Shown piece by piece: positions 1-10,682 of a DNA stretch of 64,000 nt. Source of the DNA: Blastomonas ursincola (GTDB taxonomy: Bacteria > Pseudomonadota > Alphaproteobacteria > Sphingomonadales > Sphingomonadaceae); contig NZ_VDES01000001.1 of assembly GCF_013607875.1 (NCBI RefSeq), positions 1,034,063 to 1,098,062 of the forward strand, written 5' to 3'. Below the pieces are notes generated by a model. The model was not told where the DNA came from. It worked only from the letters and a program-made list of their open reading frames with translations, and did not search any database. Numbering within the stretch: position 1 is the stretch's first letter; every line of letters starts with the position of its first letter. The position numbers were made by a program, and so were the translations under genes.

Positions 1-1481
1 GCGCAGGCATGGCATCGGACGCGTTCCTGATCGCCTGGCGGCTGCCCAACCTGTTTCGCGCGCTGTTTGCCGAGGGCGCGTTCGCCGCGGTCTTCGTGCC
101 GATGTTCAACCGCAAGCTGGCCGAAGCCGACAAGGACGCGCCCGGTACCGGGCTGGACGTCGCCAAGGCCTTTGCCGGCCAGGTGCTGTCGGTGCTGGTG
201 CCGTTCCTGGTCCTGTTCACCGCGCTAATGATGCTGGCCGCCGGGCCCGTCGTCTATGCGATGACCGGCGGTTTTCCCGATGGCGGGCCGGAAAAGTTTG
301 CGCTGGCGCGGCACCTGACGATCATCACCTTCCCCTATCTCGGGCTGATCTCGCTGGTGTCGCTGCTCGGCGGCATTCTCAATTCGCTCAACCGCTTCTG
401 GGTCAATGCCGCCGCGCCGATCCTGCTCAACATCTGCATGATCGTGGCCTTGCTGTTCTTCCGCGGCGATAACGAGGTCGAAACCGCGATCACCCAGGCG
501 ATTGCGGTCACCGTGTCGGGCGCGCTGCAGCTGCTCTGGCTGATCCTGTCGTGCCGCGCCAATGGCGTGGTGCTCAAGCTCTCGCGTCCGCGCCTGTCGC
601 CCGACGTCAAGGCAATGCTGCTGCTGATTGCCCCTGCGGCGATCGGCCAGGGTGCGATCCAGTTCAACCTGCTGATATCCACCTCTCTTGCCGCGCGCTA
701 CCTGAGCGAAGGCGCGGTCTCGTGGATCTATTATGCCGACCGGCTGAACCAGCTGCCGCTCGGGCTGATCGGCATCGGCGTCGGCACCGCGATCCTGCCG
801 ATGCTCTCGCGCCAGATCGGCAGCGGCGATAGCGCGGCCGCGCTCAACACGCAGAACCGCGCGCTCGAACTCGCGCTGCTGCTCGCATTGCCCGCTGCCG
901 TGGCGCTGGTCACCGCCGCCGGGCCGATCATCCATGGCGTGTTCCAGTATGGCGCCTTCACCGCCGAGGACACGCTGGCCACCGCGCAGGTGCTCGCCGC
1001 CTTTGCCTGCGGTGTGCCGGCCTATGTGCTGATCAAGGTGCTGACCCCCGGCTTCTACGCCCGCGCCGACACCAGGACGCCGGTGCGGCTGGCGCTGGCG
1101 GCGATGCTGGTCAATCTCGTCGGCAATCTGGTGCTGATCTGGCCGTTGGGGCCGGTTGGCGTGGGCGTTGCGACGGCTCTGTCGGCCTGGGTCAATGTCG
1201 GCCTGCTGTTCGGCGTGCTCTACAAGCGCGGGCATATTCAGCCCGATGGGCGGCTGATCGCCAAGACCTGGCGCATCGTAGCGGCGGCGGCGCTGATGGG
1301 TGTGGCGCTCTGGTTCGGCGGGCATCTGGCTGAAGGCTGGATGGAAGGACGGCTCGAGCATCGCATTGCCGCACTCGCCGTCTTGTGCGGTGGCGGCGCC
1401 GCGGTATATGGGCTCGCAACGCTGGCGCTGGGCGCTTACCGGCTCAGCGAGATCAAGGGCATGCTGCGCCGCAAGGGCTAG
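1..1481 (+). CDS. murJ: MurJ lipid II flippase, 5' end outside window
   Basis: Integral inner-membrane protein of the MurJ/MviN family, which flips lipid II to the periplasmic face for peptidoglycan synthesis. The frame is already open at base 3, and the first visible Met (base 9) falls inside the conserved block ending RLPNLFRALFAEGAF. That block normally lies some tens of residues after the start, so the true start is upstream of the window. About 490 residues are visible, made of a long series of hydrophobic helices, ending in a short basic tail (MLRRKG). trpS follows 35 bases after the stop in the same direction, so the two may be cotranscribed. Family call is secure; only the N-terminus is missing. 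Confidence 0.95.
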   Translation, partial: AGMASDAFLIAWRLPNLFRALFAEGAFAAVFVPMFNRKLAEADKDAPGTGLDVAKAFAGQVLSVLVPFLVLFTALMMLAAGPVVYAMTGGFPDGGPEKFALARHLTIITFPYLGLISLVSLLGGILNSLNRFWVNAAAPILLNICMIVALLFFRGDNEVETAITQAIAVTVSGALQLLWLILSCRANGVVLKLSRPRLSPDVKAMLLLIAPAAIGQGAIQFNLLISTSLAARYLSEGAVSWIYYADRLNQLPLGLIGIGVGTAILPMLSRQIGSGDSAAALNTQNRALELALLLALPAAVALVTAAGPIIHGVFQYGAFTAEDTLATAQVLAAFACGVPAYVLIKVLTPGFYARADTRTPVRLALAAMLVNLVGNLVLIWPLGPVGVGVATALSAWVNVGLLFGVLYKRGHIQPDGRLIAKTWRIVAAAALMGVALWFGGHLAEGWMEGRLEHRIAALAVLCGGGAAVYGLATLALGAYRLSEIKGMLRRKG

Positions 1482-1516
1482 GCGTCCCCTTCCCTTCAGG
1501 CGAGAAAGTAAAAGAC

Positions 1517-2521
<1,005 letters not shown>

Positions 2522-2636
2522 GCCGCAGCTGAACCTGCGCAGAATTGCGTTCAAACGGGGTTCATTCGCGGCCAGTTAGTCCTATATCCAGAGTCGGACG
2601 GCGCAGGGTCGCGCGCGTCCGCCATGGAGAGAAAAA

Positions 2637-3329
2637 ATGACTGTTCGCAGCCGTTTTACCCGTCGTGCAGCGCTGTTTGCGGTGCCCGCCCTTGCCCTTG
2701 CGCTTTCGGCCTGCGCCACTCCGTTCAAGGCCGATGTCGCCCGCTTCCAGGCTCTGCCCGCTCCCCAGGGCCAGAGCTTTGTCGTCACCGCATCCGATCC
2801 GCGCCTGCAAGGCGGGCTGGAATTCGCGCAATATGCCGGGCTGGTGACGCGCCAGATGAGCCAGCTGGGCTATGTCCCCGCCAGCGATCCTTCGCGCGCC
2901 GACATGGTGGTGAGCTTTGCCTATGATGTCGACAATGGCCGCGAGAAGGTCGTGTCCGACGGCTTTGGCGGCGGCTGGGGCGCCGGTTTCGGCCCCTGGG
3001 GTGGCCCGTGGGGCGGCTTCTACGGTCGCCGCGCCTTTGGCTTCGGCTTCTATGATCCGTTCATCTTCGGCCCCGGCTGGAACAACGATGTGCGCAGCTA
3101 CACCGTGTACACCAGCGAACTCGACCTGAAGATCGACCGCGTCGCCGACAACCAGCGCCTGTTCGAAGGCAAGGCAGAGGCCCAGTCGCGCAGCAAGAAC
3201 CTGCAATATCTGGTGCCGAATCTGGTCGACGCAATCTTCACCGATTTCCCTGGCCGCTCGGGTGAAACCGTCCGCATCTCGATCGCGCCCGAAGGCAAGA
3301 AGGTGAAGCCGATCCGCGAGACGCGGTGA
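2637..3329 (+). CDS. DUF4136-family outer-membrane lipoprotein
   Basis: Predicted lipoprotein of unknown function. Residues 1-26 form a lipoprotein signal: basic start, hydrophobic core, and lipobox LSAC with Cys26 as the lipidation site. The body fits the DUF4136 pattern (ADMVVSFAYDV, an SYTVYTSELDL strand, and a late block about forming and scaling a matrix-like fold). Residues about 110-145 are a run of Gly, Trp, Phe and Tyr, common in this family. The start at 2637 has a purine-rich upstream stretch (GGAGAGAAAA). It is transcribed alone toward dut, from which a perfect hairpin separates it. DUF4136 proteins are common in sphingomonads and have no agreed role. Confidence 0.82.
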   Translation: MTVRSRFTRRAALFAVPALALALSACATPFKADVARFQALPAPQGQSFVVTASDPRLQGGLEFAQYAGLVTRQMSQLGYVPASDPSRADMVVSFAYDVDNGREKVVSDGFGGGWGAGFGPWGGPWGGFYGRRAFGFGFYDPFIFGPGWNNDVRSYTVYTSELDLKIDRVADNQRLFEGKAEAQSRSKNLQYLVPNLVDAIFTDFPGRSGETVRISIAPEGKKVKPIRETR

Positions 3330-3355
3330 GCTTGCTGCCCGCCTGAACTTCCTAG

Positions 3356-3386
3356 AATCCTCCCCGAGCTTGTCTCGGGGAGGATT
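3356..3386. terminator. Bidirectional hairpin terminator between the lipoprotein gene and dut
   Basis: Perfect 13-bp inverted repeat (AATCCTCCCCGAG, 5-base loop, then its complement). It ends with TTTCT on the + strand and begins after an AGAA-containing stretch, so it can serve both convergent genes. It sits 26 bases after the lipoprotein stop and 1 base before the dut stop. Confidence 0.85.
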
Positions 3387-3387
3387 T

Positions 3388-3852
3388 CTATACGCCCGTC
3401 GAGCCGAAGCCGCCGGCGCCGCGCTCGGTGGCGTCGAGATCATCCACCTCCGCGAAATCCGCGCGCTGCACCGGCGCTGCCACCAGTTGCGCGATGCGAT
3501 CGCCCCTGCGGATCGGGAAGGGCGTGTCGCCATGGTTGATCAGGATGACCTTCAACTCGCCGCGATAATCGCTGTCGATCGTGCCGGGCGTATTGGGCAC
3601 GGTGATGCCGTGCTTGAGCGCCAGGCCCGAGCGCGGACGCACCTGCACCTCGTACCCGTCCGGAATCGCCATCGCGAACCCCGTCGCCACCGCATGACGC
3701 TGGCCCGGCATCAGGTCGAGCTCTTCGGCAGCGACGACATCCATTCCCGCCGCGCCCGCCGTGGCATAGGCAGGTACGGGAAGCCCCTCGCCGTGCGCCA
3801 GCCGCTTGAGCCGGATCGTGATGGGCGCCAGCGGGTGTTCAGCGGATGACAT
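3388..3852 (-). CDS. dut: dUTP diphosphatase (dUTPase)
   Basis: Hydrolyses dUTP to dUMP and pyrophosphate, keeping uracil out of DNA and supplying dTMP synthesis. All five trimeric-dUTPase motifs are visible in order: [40 protein letters not shown] and the C-terminal glycine-rich [10 protein letters not shown]. The protein is 154 residues, typical for the family. A longer frame is open upstream, but the Met at 3852 is chosen because it gives the standard length. The gene overlaps the end of coaBC by 14 bases, which suggests translational coupling; the coaBC-dut pairing is common in alphaproteobacteria. Confidence 0.95.
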   Translation of the reverse strand: MSSAEHPLAPITIRLKRLAHGEGLPVPAYATAGAAGMDVVAAEELDLMPGQRHAVATGFAMAIPDGYEVQVRPRSGLALKHGITVPNTPGTIDSDYRGELKVILINHGDTPFPIRRGDRIAQLVAAPVQRADFAEVDDLDATERGAGGFGSTGV

Positions 3853-5038
3853 CGGCAATCTTCTCCATGAGTTTGCGTGCAACCTGGTCCTTGGGCAGGT
3901 TCGACCAGCTTTCGACGCCATCGGCGGTGACGATATGGACCGCATTCTCGCTGCCGCCCATCACATCGCCGGAGACGTCATTGGCGACGATCCAGTCGCA
4001 CCCCTTGCGCGCGAGCTTGGCCTGGGCATGCTCGATGACATTCTCGGTTTCCGCAGCAAAGCCGACCAGCAATGCGGGCCGCCGCGCATCTCTTGCCAGC
4101 CCCGCAAGAATGTCCGGATTCTCGGCCAGCTGCAGCACCGGCAGCGCGCCGCCGGTCTTCTTGATCTTCTGCTCCGCGGCATCTGCGGTGCGCCAGTCGG
4201 CCACCGCCGCGACCAGGATCGCGATATCGGCGGGCAGCGTCGCATCGACCGCCGCCGCCATCTCGCGCGCGGTCTCGACATCGATCCGCGTCATGCCCGG
4301 CGGGGTCGGCAGATGCACCGGTCCGGAAATCAGCTGCACGTCCGCGCCCATCGCAGCGGCGGCTTCGGCAATCGCAAAGCCCTGCCGCCCGCTCGACCGG
4401 TTGGCGATATAGCGGACCGGATCGATCGGCTCGTGCGTCGGCCCAGCGGTGATAAGGATGCGCTTGCCGGCCAGCGGCCCTGCCTTGCCTATCGGACGAC
4501 GCCCCAGCGCGGCCTCGATCCGCTCCATGATCGCGACCGGCTCGGGCAGCCGGCCCGGACCGTACTCGCCGCACGCCATCGCGCCGTCATCGGGATCGAC
4601 CACCGTCACGCCATCGCTGCGCAACCGTGCGACGTTTCGCTGGGTCGCCGCATGCTGCCACATGCGCACGTTCATCGCAGGAACCGCGAGCACCGGCGTG
4701 TCGGTCGCGAGCAGCACCGTCGTCGCCAGGCTGTCGGATATCCCCGCCGCCATCTTGGCGAGCAGATCGGCGGTCGCCGGGCAGACCACGATCAGATCGG
4801 CCTCGCGGCTCAGCTGGATATGCCCCATCTCGGTCTCGTTCTTCAGATCCCAGAGCGTGGTGAACACCTCGTTCTCGCTCAGCGCCGCGAGCGTCATCGG
4901 CGTGATGAACTGCGCGCCGCCATCGGTCAGCACGCAGCGTACGCTCATGCCCGCCTTGCGGATCAGCCGGATCAGCTCGCACGCCTTGTACGCGGCGATG
5001 CCGCCGCCGACGATCAACAGGATATGGGGTGGTTTCAT
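3839..5038 (-). CDS. coaBC: Bifunctional phosphopantothenoylcysteine decarboxylase / phosphopantothenate-cysteine ligase
   Basis: Carries out two successive steps of coenzyme A synthesis. The N-terminal half (about residues 1-190) is the FMN-dependent CoaC decarboxylase, with GGGIAAYKA near the start and the PAMN catalytic signature (VPAMNVRMW). The C-terminal half is the CoaB ligase, with [24 protein letters not shown] and the IKKTGG lysine motif. At 399 residues it matches the usual bifunctional enzyme. It is followed by overlapping dut. Confidence 0.95.
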   Translation of the reverse strand: MKPPHILLIVGGGIAAYKACELIRLIRKAGMSVRCVLTDGGAQFITPMTLAALSENEVFTTLWDLKNETEMGHIQLSREADLIVVCPATADLLAKMAAGISDSLATTVLLATDTPVLAVPAMNVRMWQHAATQRNVARLRSDGVTVVDPDDGAMACGEYGPGRLPEPVAIMERIEAALGRRPIGKAGPLAGKRILITAGPTHEPIDPVRYIANRSSGRQGFAIAEAAAAMGADVQLISGPVHLPTPPGMTRIDVETAREMAAAVDATLPADIAILVAAVADWRTADAAEQKIKKTGGALPVLQLAENPDILAGLARDARRPALLVGFAAETENVIEHAQAKLARKGCDWIVANDVSGDVMGGSENAVHIVTADGVESWSNLPKDQVARKLMEKIADVIR

Positions 5039-5071
5039 GGGACCCAGCGGTAAATGCTGCGCGCGCGCCGG

Positions 5072-5395
5072 TCAACGATAGTGCCAGCTTTCGAGCAGGC
5101 GAGAGGTGCCCGGGCGGTAGGGCCGGCCATAGGTATCGGCTGGCCGCGTCTCGCCGCAGCGATAGAGTGGCCCTGCGACCAGACGCCTGCGATACAGCGC
5201 GGTCAGCACAATGGCATGGGCCAGCGCACACAGCGCGACGCCGATCAGCTGGCCAGCGCGCCCCTCGATCAGCAGCGAACCGTGGGGGACAAAGTCGGAC
5301 AGGCGAACGAGGCCGATGGCATGCGCGCACAGGATCGCCGCCGCCAGAGCAGCCAGATGATCGCGCATCCGCAACAGGGTGGAACACAAGGACAT
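5072..5395 (-). CDS. Small hypothetical membrane protein
   Basis: A 107-residue frame starting with ATG, preceded at short distance by a GCGGA-like sequence. It shows two hydrophobic stretches (about residues 10-30 and 45-68), then a polar, arginine-rich tail. It sits between the aminotransferase and coaBC on the same strand, 61 bases after the aminotransferase stop and 33 bases before the coaBC start, and no competing frame explains the gap. I do not recognise a family. It could be a lineage-restricted membrane protein or a chance frame. Confidence 0.5.
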   Translation of the reverse strand: MSLCSTLLRMRDHLAALAAAILCAHAIGLVRLSDFVPHGSLLIEGRAGQLIGVALCALAHAIVLTALYRRRLVAGPLYRCGETRPADTYGRPYRPGTSRLLESWHYR

Positions 5396-5456
5396 ACGAT
5401 CCGCCTACACGGCGCGCAGGGCGCGCGCTGTGCGGCAGATCGCAGTCAGGCGAAAA

Positions 5457-6632
5457 TCACGCGGTGACCGCGCGCAGTCCTTCGATGAAGTGCGGGATGT
5501 TTGCTTCGGTGAAGCCGGCAATGTTGATGCGGCCGGATCCTGCCATGTACACGCCCCAGTCGGCGCGCAGCGCGGCAATCTGGTCGGGCGTCAGCTGCAG
5601 CACCGAAAACAGGCCGTTCTGCTGACCGACTGCGGCCAGATTGACCGAACCGATCGACTGGTAGGACGCAAGCGTGTCGCGCACGCTGCGCATCCGCTCG
5701 CGCATCGAATCGAGCTCGTCGAGCCAGATCTTGGTCAGCCCCTCGTCTTCGAGCACGATGCGGACCGCAGCCGCGCCATGATCGGGCGGCATCGACCAGT
5801 TTGCGCGCGCCAGCGCGGCGAGGTTCGACTGGATCGCCGGCTGCTGCTCGGCGCTTTCGGTCATCACGTAGAGCGCGCCGACGCGCTCGCGATACAGGCC
5901 GAAATTCTTGTCGCAGCTATAGGCGATCAGCGCCTCGGGCACCTGGGCCAGCACGGTGCGCAGACCATAGCCGTCCGCCTCGAACCCATGGCCCAGGCCG
6001 TGATAGGCCAGGTCGATCAACGGGAAGAGCCGCTTGGCCGCAACCGTCTCGGCGATCTGCTGCCATTGCTGCTCGCTGTAATCCGCCCCCGTGGGGTTGT
6101 GGCAGCAGCCGTGCAGCAGCACCGCATCGCCCGCATCGGCCTTGTCGAGCGCGGCTTCGAGCGAGGTGAAGTCGAGCTTCTGCGTCGCCACATCAAGATG
6201 ACGAAAGGTCTCGCTGGCAAGGCCAACGGCGTTGAAGATCTGCACATGGTTGGGCCAGCTGGGCGTACCCATCCAGATGCGCTTGACGCCGGCCTTGAGC
6301 AGCAGGTCCGCCGCCAGCCGCACCGCGCCGGTGCCGCCCGGAGTCTGCAGGCCATCGATACGGCCTGCCGGATCGAAATCGCCGAGCATCCAGGGCATGA
6401 TCGCGCGGACGAAGCCCATATCGCCTTCGGGGCCAAGATAGCTCTTGCTGTCCTGGCCATCGAGCAGGCGCGCCTCGGCCGCCTTGATCGCCTTGAACAC
6501 CGGCGTCGCGCCATCGGCGGTGCGATAGACGCCCACGCCCAGGTCGATCTTGGTCGGGCGTTCATCGGCCGCATAAAGCTTGATCAGCGCGAGCAGCGCA
6601 TCGGCCGGTTGCGCCTTCAATAGTTCCAGCAC
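5457..6632 (-). CDS. Aspartate/aromatic amino-acid aminotransferase (PLP-dependent, AspC/TyrB type)
   Basis: PLP fold-type I class Ia aminotransferase, expected to exchange amino groups between aspartate or aromatic amino acids and 2-oxoglutarate. Visible motifs are KIDLGVGVYRTADG at the N-terminus, QTPGGTGAVRLAADLL, the cofactor-contacting HGCCHNPTGADY, DLAYHGLGHG, and the Schiff-base lysine in CDKNFGLYRERVG. Arg and Gly residues near GSGRINIAG are in the usual C-terminal place. The family usually reads S-S-K-N here; this protein has C-D-K-N, a mild deviation around the active lysine. The 391-residue length is normal. It is transcribed alone. Confidence 0.93.
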   Translation of the reverse strand: MLELLKAQPADALLALIKLYAADERPTKIDLGVGVYRTADGATPVFKAIKAAEARLLDGQDSKSYLGPEGDMGFVRAIMPWMLGDFDPAGRIDGLQTPGGTGAVRLAADLLLKAGVKRIWMGTPSWPNHVQIFNAVGLASETFRHLDVATQKLDFTSLEAALDKADAGDAVLLHGCCHNPTGADYSEQQWQQIAETVAAKRLFPLIDLAYHGLGHGFEADGYGLRTVLAQVPEALIAYSCDKNFGLYRERVGALYVMTESAEQQPAIQSNLAALARANWSMPPDHGAAAVRIVLEDEGLTKIWLDELDSMRERMRSVRDTLASYQSIGSVNLAAVGQQNGLFSVLQLTPDQIAALRADWGVYMAGSGRINIAGFTEANIPHFIEGLRAVTA

Positions 6633-6832
6633 GGGTCAGTCCCCCATTTCAGCTTTGAATGTTGCCGGAAAAGCCCTTCCGGCGTCAGGAAAATGCGCGA
6701 GCCTCCATGCCGACCGATGCGCGTCGGGGCAAGGCAAAAAGGCCGGCTGCCGCTTTGACGTGCGACAACCGGCCCCGTATTTGCCCATGGCAGTTGCGAC
6801 CCTGCGGGCTATGTCTGCCGCGAAGCGATCCG

Positions 6833-7627
6833 TCAGAAAGGGACGAAGTTCCGCTTGCGGGTGAATTTCATGTAACCGGCATTGACGCCGAGGCGCAGGC
6901 CCAGCCCCATGCGCACAGGGATCAGCACCACATCGCCGCGGCGCAGATAGCTGGTGTGGAACCCGCCGACCAGATAGGCCGCGCCCTCACCCGCGCCGAA
7001 GCGCTTGTACAGGTCCTCGGTGTCGTAGAGATTGTAGACCAGCACGAAGGTATTGCCGGCATTGGCCCCGGCATCGAAACCGATCGACGGGCCGGTCCAG
7101 TAAACGGGCCGGTCGCCTTCCACCTTGTGGTGCAGCGTGCCCGATCCATAGCGCAGACCGACGACGAACGCGCCCGAAGCCTCGCGCCCGACTATATAGC
7201 CGTTGGGCTCGCCCTGCTTGCGCAAGATGTCCTCGATCAGCCCGGCCAGGCCTTCGGCGCCCTTGCCGAACACGCCCTCGGCCGCGCCGATCAGATCGTC
7301 CTTCTGATAGCCGTTGCCGGAAACCGCAGGCGGAACCGCCGAATTCGCGGCAGGTGCTGCACCGTCGGCCACCGGAGGCAGCGATTCGGTGCTGCTGGTG
7401 GTGCCATTGTCGGGCGTGCCATAATCATATCCGCCATCGAGCGGCGCCTCGCGCGCCGGCTCGGCCGTGCCGCCGGGGCGTGCGGGCGCCAGGTCTGCAT
7501 CGATCGCGTCATTGGGATCGATCGTCCTGACCTGGGCCGATGCCGGGTCGGCCATAGGCCCTGCGCCCAGCCCCAATGTCGCCAGGGCGACAATCGCCAG
7601 ACCCTGTCCGAACCAGCCCATTGCCAT
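6833..7627 (-). CDS. DUF1134 family exported protein
   Basis: Predicted secreted protein of unknown role, common in alphaproteobacteria. The Met at 7627 is chosen because GGGAGG lies five bases upstream; earlier in-frame starts lack a ribosome site. Residues 1 to about 32 form a signal peptide (hydrophobic GLAIVALATLGLGAG, then a likely cut after ASAQ). A Pro/Ala/Ser-rich linker follows, then the DUF1134 domain over the last ~150 residues, recognisable by GEPNGYIVGREASGAFV, LRYGSGTLHHK, WTGPSIGFD and the LRRGDVVLIPVRMGLGLRLG stretch, ending in a conserved aromatic NFVPF tail. No operon partner is apparent. Confidence 0.88.
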   Translation of the reverse strand: MAMGWFGQGLAIVALATLGLGAGPMADPASAQVRTIDPNDAIDADLAPARPGGTAEPAREAPLDGGYDYGTPDNGTTSSTESLPPVADGAAPAANSAVPPAVSGNGYQKDDLIGAAEGVFGKGAEGLAGLIEDILRKQGEPNGYIVGREASGAFVVGLRYGSGTLHHKVEGDRPVYWTGPSIGFDAGANAGNTFVLVYNLYDTEDLYKRFGAGEGAAYLVGGFHTSYLRRGDVVLIPVRMGLGLRLGVNAGYMKFTRKRNFVPF

Positions 7628-7909
7628 GCTTGCCTCCCGCCTGTGCATCATTAACCACAATCGCCGCATTCCTGGACCCAAGACAATGAATGGGCGATGA
7701 CCCGAGTCGGTGGTGCGCCGACCCGAGTCCGATTTGCGACAAATGCGGTTGAATCGGGCGATTGCGGGCCATCCACAGCAAATGCGCAAAAGCGGAAGCG
7801 GAAAGCGAACTTAACCGGTTGATCCCTGCCCCACCCGCCGCTATAGCGCGCTCTGGCCAATCGACCGGCCCCGTAGCTGGGGCAAGCAAGCATCGATATG
7901 CTGCCATGC

Positions 7910-8002
7910 GGAGACGTGGGTGAGTGGCTGAAACCAACGGTTTGCTAAACCGTCGTACTGGTAAATCCGGTACCGAGGGTTCGAATCCCTCCGTCTCCGC
8001 CA
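7910..8002 (+). tRNA. tRNA-Ser(GCU)
   Basis: Complete serine tRNA with encoded CCA. The acceptor arm pairs GGAGACG with CGTCTCC. The anticodon stem is ACGGT/ACCGT around the 7-base loop TTGCTAA, giving anticodon GCU for AGC/AGU codons. A long class II variable arm (TACTGG...CCGGTA) and a GGTTCGAATCC T-arm are present. The last 14 bases are repeated at 26352-26365, so the 3' end served as the integration target of the element to its right and was rebuilt intact on insertion. Confidence 0.97.
7989..8002 (+). repeat. Left attachment core (3' end of tRNA-Ser)
   Basis: CTCCGTCTCCGCCA at the tRNA 3' end is identical to bases 26352-26365. Beyond the core, both copies continue with one differing base and then TTCC. 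Confidence 0.85.
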
Positions 8003-8269
8003 ATTTCCGTTGATTTAATTGATATTTTTTCTTTATGCCGGCTGCGCTCCCATAATAGCTCCCCCAAAGTCGTCTCGCTTGCTAAATCGCGATTTGCTGC
8101 ACCGACCCAGAGCCGGTCGCTCAAATCAGTGATATTGAACGTCCGCTCAAAACAAAAGCAGCAGGCGGGGGTCGCGACTCGGACCGTCAGGAAATCGGCC
8201 TTCACTCGGCGGTTCAAATCAGCTCGAAGTAGTCCCGAAACTAGCCCTCCGGTTCGGACGGCAAAGTGC

Positions 8270-9508
8270 TCAGGCGCGTTCGGTCCTAGCAGCATCGCGC
8301 CAATAAGGCTTGGCAAGAGACGTACGAAACTGTCGCATTAGCCGCTTAGCTGCAGCATCCTCAATATGAAGTCGAATGCAGTGCGACGTTGAAACATCGA
8401 TTTCAGTGCTCGTGCCACGCAGCCCTGCCAAGATTGGGGCTTTTGCGATTGCGAGCGTATTCGCCTTCCCGAACAATTTGTGGCTTTCGATATGGGCGAG
8501 ATAAGCTTCGATGTCCCGGTCTAGGTTTTGTCCAAAGAGAGCGGGCAGCGTCTCAAGCGTTTGCAGCGCGGAGTCGCCCGAGAACTCCGAACCAAGATGT
8601 TCGAGGTCCTCGAAAACTTGGTCGGGGTCGACCACAACATGCATCGCCTGGAAGAGCAACTGGCCGAGCCGGGCGACGGCAAGAGTGACTTGGACATTCG
8701 ACGCATCGGGCCGTTGACTAACCTCATGATAATAGAGGCCGGCACCGGCGAACCCGTCGCCCATTGCCGGCTCGTCACGCACCAGGTCCATGAGTTGGGG
8801 TACGACCAAACTCCAGACCCCACTGACCGCTGGTCCCTGGTCCTCGGTGAAGAGCGAGGGAACGTTGATCAGCGTCGCCCGGCCTGCTGCTGCAAGGGCA
8901 CGGATTCGTGACGCATAAGGCTGACGCATGGCAGCGCCATTTTCATCGAGCAGCAGAATATAATGAATCTGGTCTAGACCTTCGGCATCGAATCCCTCGA
9001 CGATCTCGCAGACCGCGCGACCGGAGACGACTGTGTCGATGAACAGAAAGCGCTCACTTTCCATCCGCCATTCGAGCGAGTCATGATAGCCGACCCGGCA
9101 TACTTCATCGCGCACGAAACGAAAAAAACGGTAGTGTGGATCGTCAACTTGTCGCCGCACAATTGCTGCAACGACCCGCGTCCAATACCGCCGGATATGC
9201 GCAGATTTCAAGCCCTTGACACCGATCCGCCCTGCGTCGGCAGTAAAAGGCATATTAAGTGCAAGCGTCAGGGGACCAGAGCGTGCGGGCATGCCTTTAA
9301 TGATACGTTCGCTCTGCGGCATGCAGGAGATAACGAGCCGGCGGTAATAGGATTCGGCAATCCGCAGAAAGGGCACCGCTCCGCGGCTTGGCACGATCAT
9401 ACACTTATAGCCGTCGTTGCTCAGGCGCTGTGCCGCGCGGGCGACATCGATTCCGGCCTTGGCGTACGCCAACACGTTTGGCCTGTTGATGATGTCCCGC
9501 AATGCCAT
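8270..9508 (-). CDS. Phosphoribosyltransferase-like protein of unknown function
   Basis: A 412-residue soluble protein read from the Met at 9508 (MALRDIINRP); a longer frame exists but adds only a basic, unrelated stretch. The one recognisable motif is FLFIDTVVSGRA, which resembles the PRPP-binding loop of type I phosphoribosyltransferases (hydrophobic strand, D-[DT]-hydrophobic-x-SG). An early MIVPSRGAVPF resembles the pyrophosphate-binding loop. The rest is not recognised. It is the first gene after the left attachment site, on the opposite strand, alone. The PRTase assignment is inferred from the loops only; it might be a defence or nucleotide-metabolism accessory gene. Confidence 0.6.
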   Translation of the reverse strand: MALRDIINRPNVLAYAKAGIDVARAAQRLSNDGYKCMIVPSRGAVPFLRIAESYYRRLVISCMPQSERIIKGMPARSGPLTLALNMPFTADAGRIGVKGLKSAHIRRYWTRVVAAIVRRQVDDPHYRFFRFVRDEVCRVGYHDSLEWRMESERFLFIDTVVSGRAVCEIVEGFDAEGLDQIHYILLLDENGAAMRQPYASRIRALAAAGRATLINVPSLFTEDQGPAVSGVWSLVVPQLMDLVRDEPAMGDGFAGAGLYYHEVSQRPDASNVQVTLAVARLGQLLFQAMHVVVDPDQVFEDLEHLGSEFSGDSALQTLETLPALFGQNLDRDIEAYLAHIESHKLFGKANTLAIAKAPILAGLRGTSTEIDVSTSHCIRLHIEDAAAKRLMRQFRTSLAKPYWRDAARTERA

Positions 9509-9866
9509 CACGGGCTTATATCGAACCTTGTGTCGTCGCGCACTACCGTACGCCACGTCAGCGGGCGGCTTTCAAGGCTGTGATGCCGCTTAGCCCTGAG
9601 CGAATGCGACGCACCCGCGCCCTGCTAGCCGTGACTAAGCACTGCGCGGCGAGGTCGGTTAGAAAGGGGGCGGAACAAGAGTCCCCTCGGTCATTGCGCT
9701 CAGTACCTATGGAAAAGTCGACCGACCTGCCCTGACGACCGCCTCGACCATCATCGCGTGATTCACGATGCTGATCCTCCAGTGGTTTCGAGCAACCGTT
9801 GGCAATCCGAGCTTTCGCCGATGAGGACAAAATGGTCAGGAAACGCTCAAACGGATACCAGCTTCT
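9509..9866. other. Intergenic stretch with no supported gene
   Basis: 358 bases between the PRTase-like gene and the end of the GNAT gene. Short frames exist on both strands, but their translations are arginine-rich and look like chance frames. I see no strong hairpin or repeat. Confidence 0.5.
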
Positions 9867-10598
9867 TTAAGCGTGCGGCAGAATCCGGTCGATGTAAAAT
9901 TCATACCCTGCGTCACGCTTCACGCCGCGCGCCGCGGCCACGGATCGCTTGGCTTTGTCGAAGAAAAGGCGCTCGCCGTTGACGACAATTTCGAGCGAGA
10001 CCTCGTGCCCCATTGGCAGATTGGGTACGTAAATGATGATGCGCTCGGCGAGGTGGATGACGCCGCCCGCGTCCCGTGCGGCAGCGGGCCGATGCTCGCT
10101 CGCGACGGGCACTTCGTCAGAATACAGGTGGTCCTGGTCAAAAACGCGAATCAAGACCTCGACAGGCTCCCCAGCCGGGACTGGCAGAGGCTTTGGGAGC
10201 AGCAGATAAACCCAGGGGTTGTGACCATATCGGGGCCGCATCTCCCCAAATCCCATTGTCTTCCAAAAGCCCAGTGAGGTCGATGGCGAGCACTCACCCT
10301 GGATCACCACCATGTCTGCCATGCGGGCACGATCGATTCCCCACTGTGCGAGCATCCGACCGTGGCCTTTGCCGCGCCGATCCGGCCGCGTCTCTTGAAT
10401 CGCGATCTCGCCCGGCTTGCCCAGCGCAAACGCCACAATCTCTCCTGCCTCGCGGAGCACAAAGAGCTCGCCTTCCTCTTGCCCCTTCGAGATCAGGTTG
10501 CGATTTCCATGAAAGGTCGGGTTGCCGGCTGCCGCTTCGGCAGCGAGCCAAGCAAGGATTATCTCAAGATCACTTTGTGTCGCGCATTCAATAGTCAT
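9867..10598 (-). CDS. GNAT-family N-acetyltransferase
   Basis: A 243-residue protein started at the Met at 10598 (MTIECATQSD); the open frame extends upstream into the neighbouring gene, but that part is antisense to it. The N-terminal ~130 residues fit the GNAT fold: an early SDLEIILAWL helix, FVLREAGEIVAFALG strands, then the acetyl-CoA loop RPDRRGKGHGRML (Q/R-x-x-G-x-G/A motif) and a late SLGFWKTMGF. The C-terminal ~110 residues are an additional strand-rich domain that I do not recognise. It is divergent from the nuclease-like gene, with 84 bases between the two starts, so they may share control. Substrate unknown. Confidence 0.78.
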   Translation of the reverse strand: MTIECATQSDLEIILAWLAAEAAAGNPTFHGNRNLISKGQEEGELFVLREAGEIVAFALGKPGEIAIQETRPDRRGKGHGRMLAQWGIDRARMADMVVIQGECSPSTSLGFWKTMGFGEMRPRYGHNPWVYLLLPKPLPVPAGEPVEVLIRVFDQDHLYSDEVPVASEHRPAAARDAGGVIHLAERIIIYVPNLPMGHEVSLEIVVNGERLFFDKAKRSVAAARGVKRDAGYEFYIDRILPHA

Positions 10599-10682
10599 TG
10601 CGGCGTCTTGCCCAGTTTTTGGTGGTCTGCAAAGCGTCCCAATTGCTGGATTAGCGATCGTCAAGCAGACTATAAGCTGATC

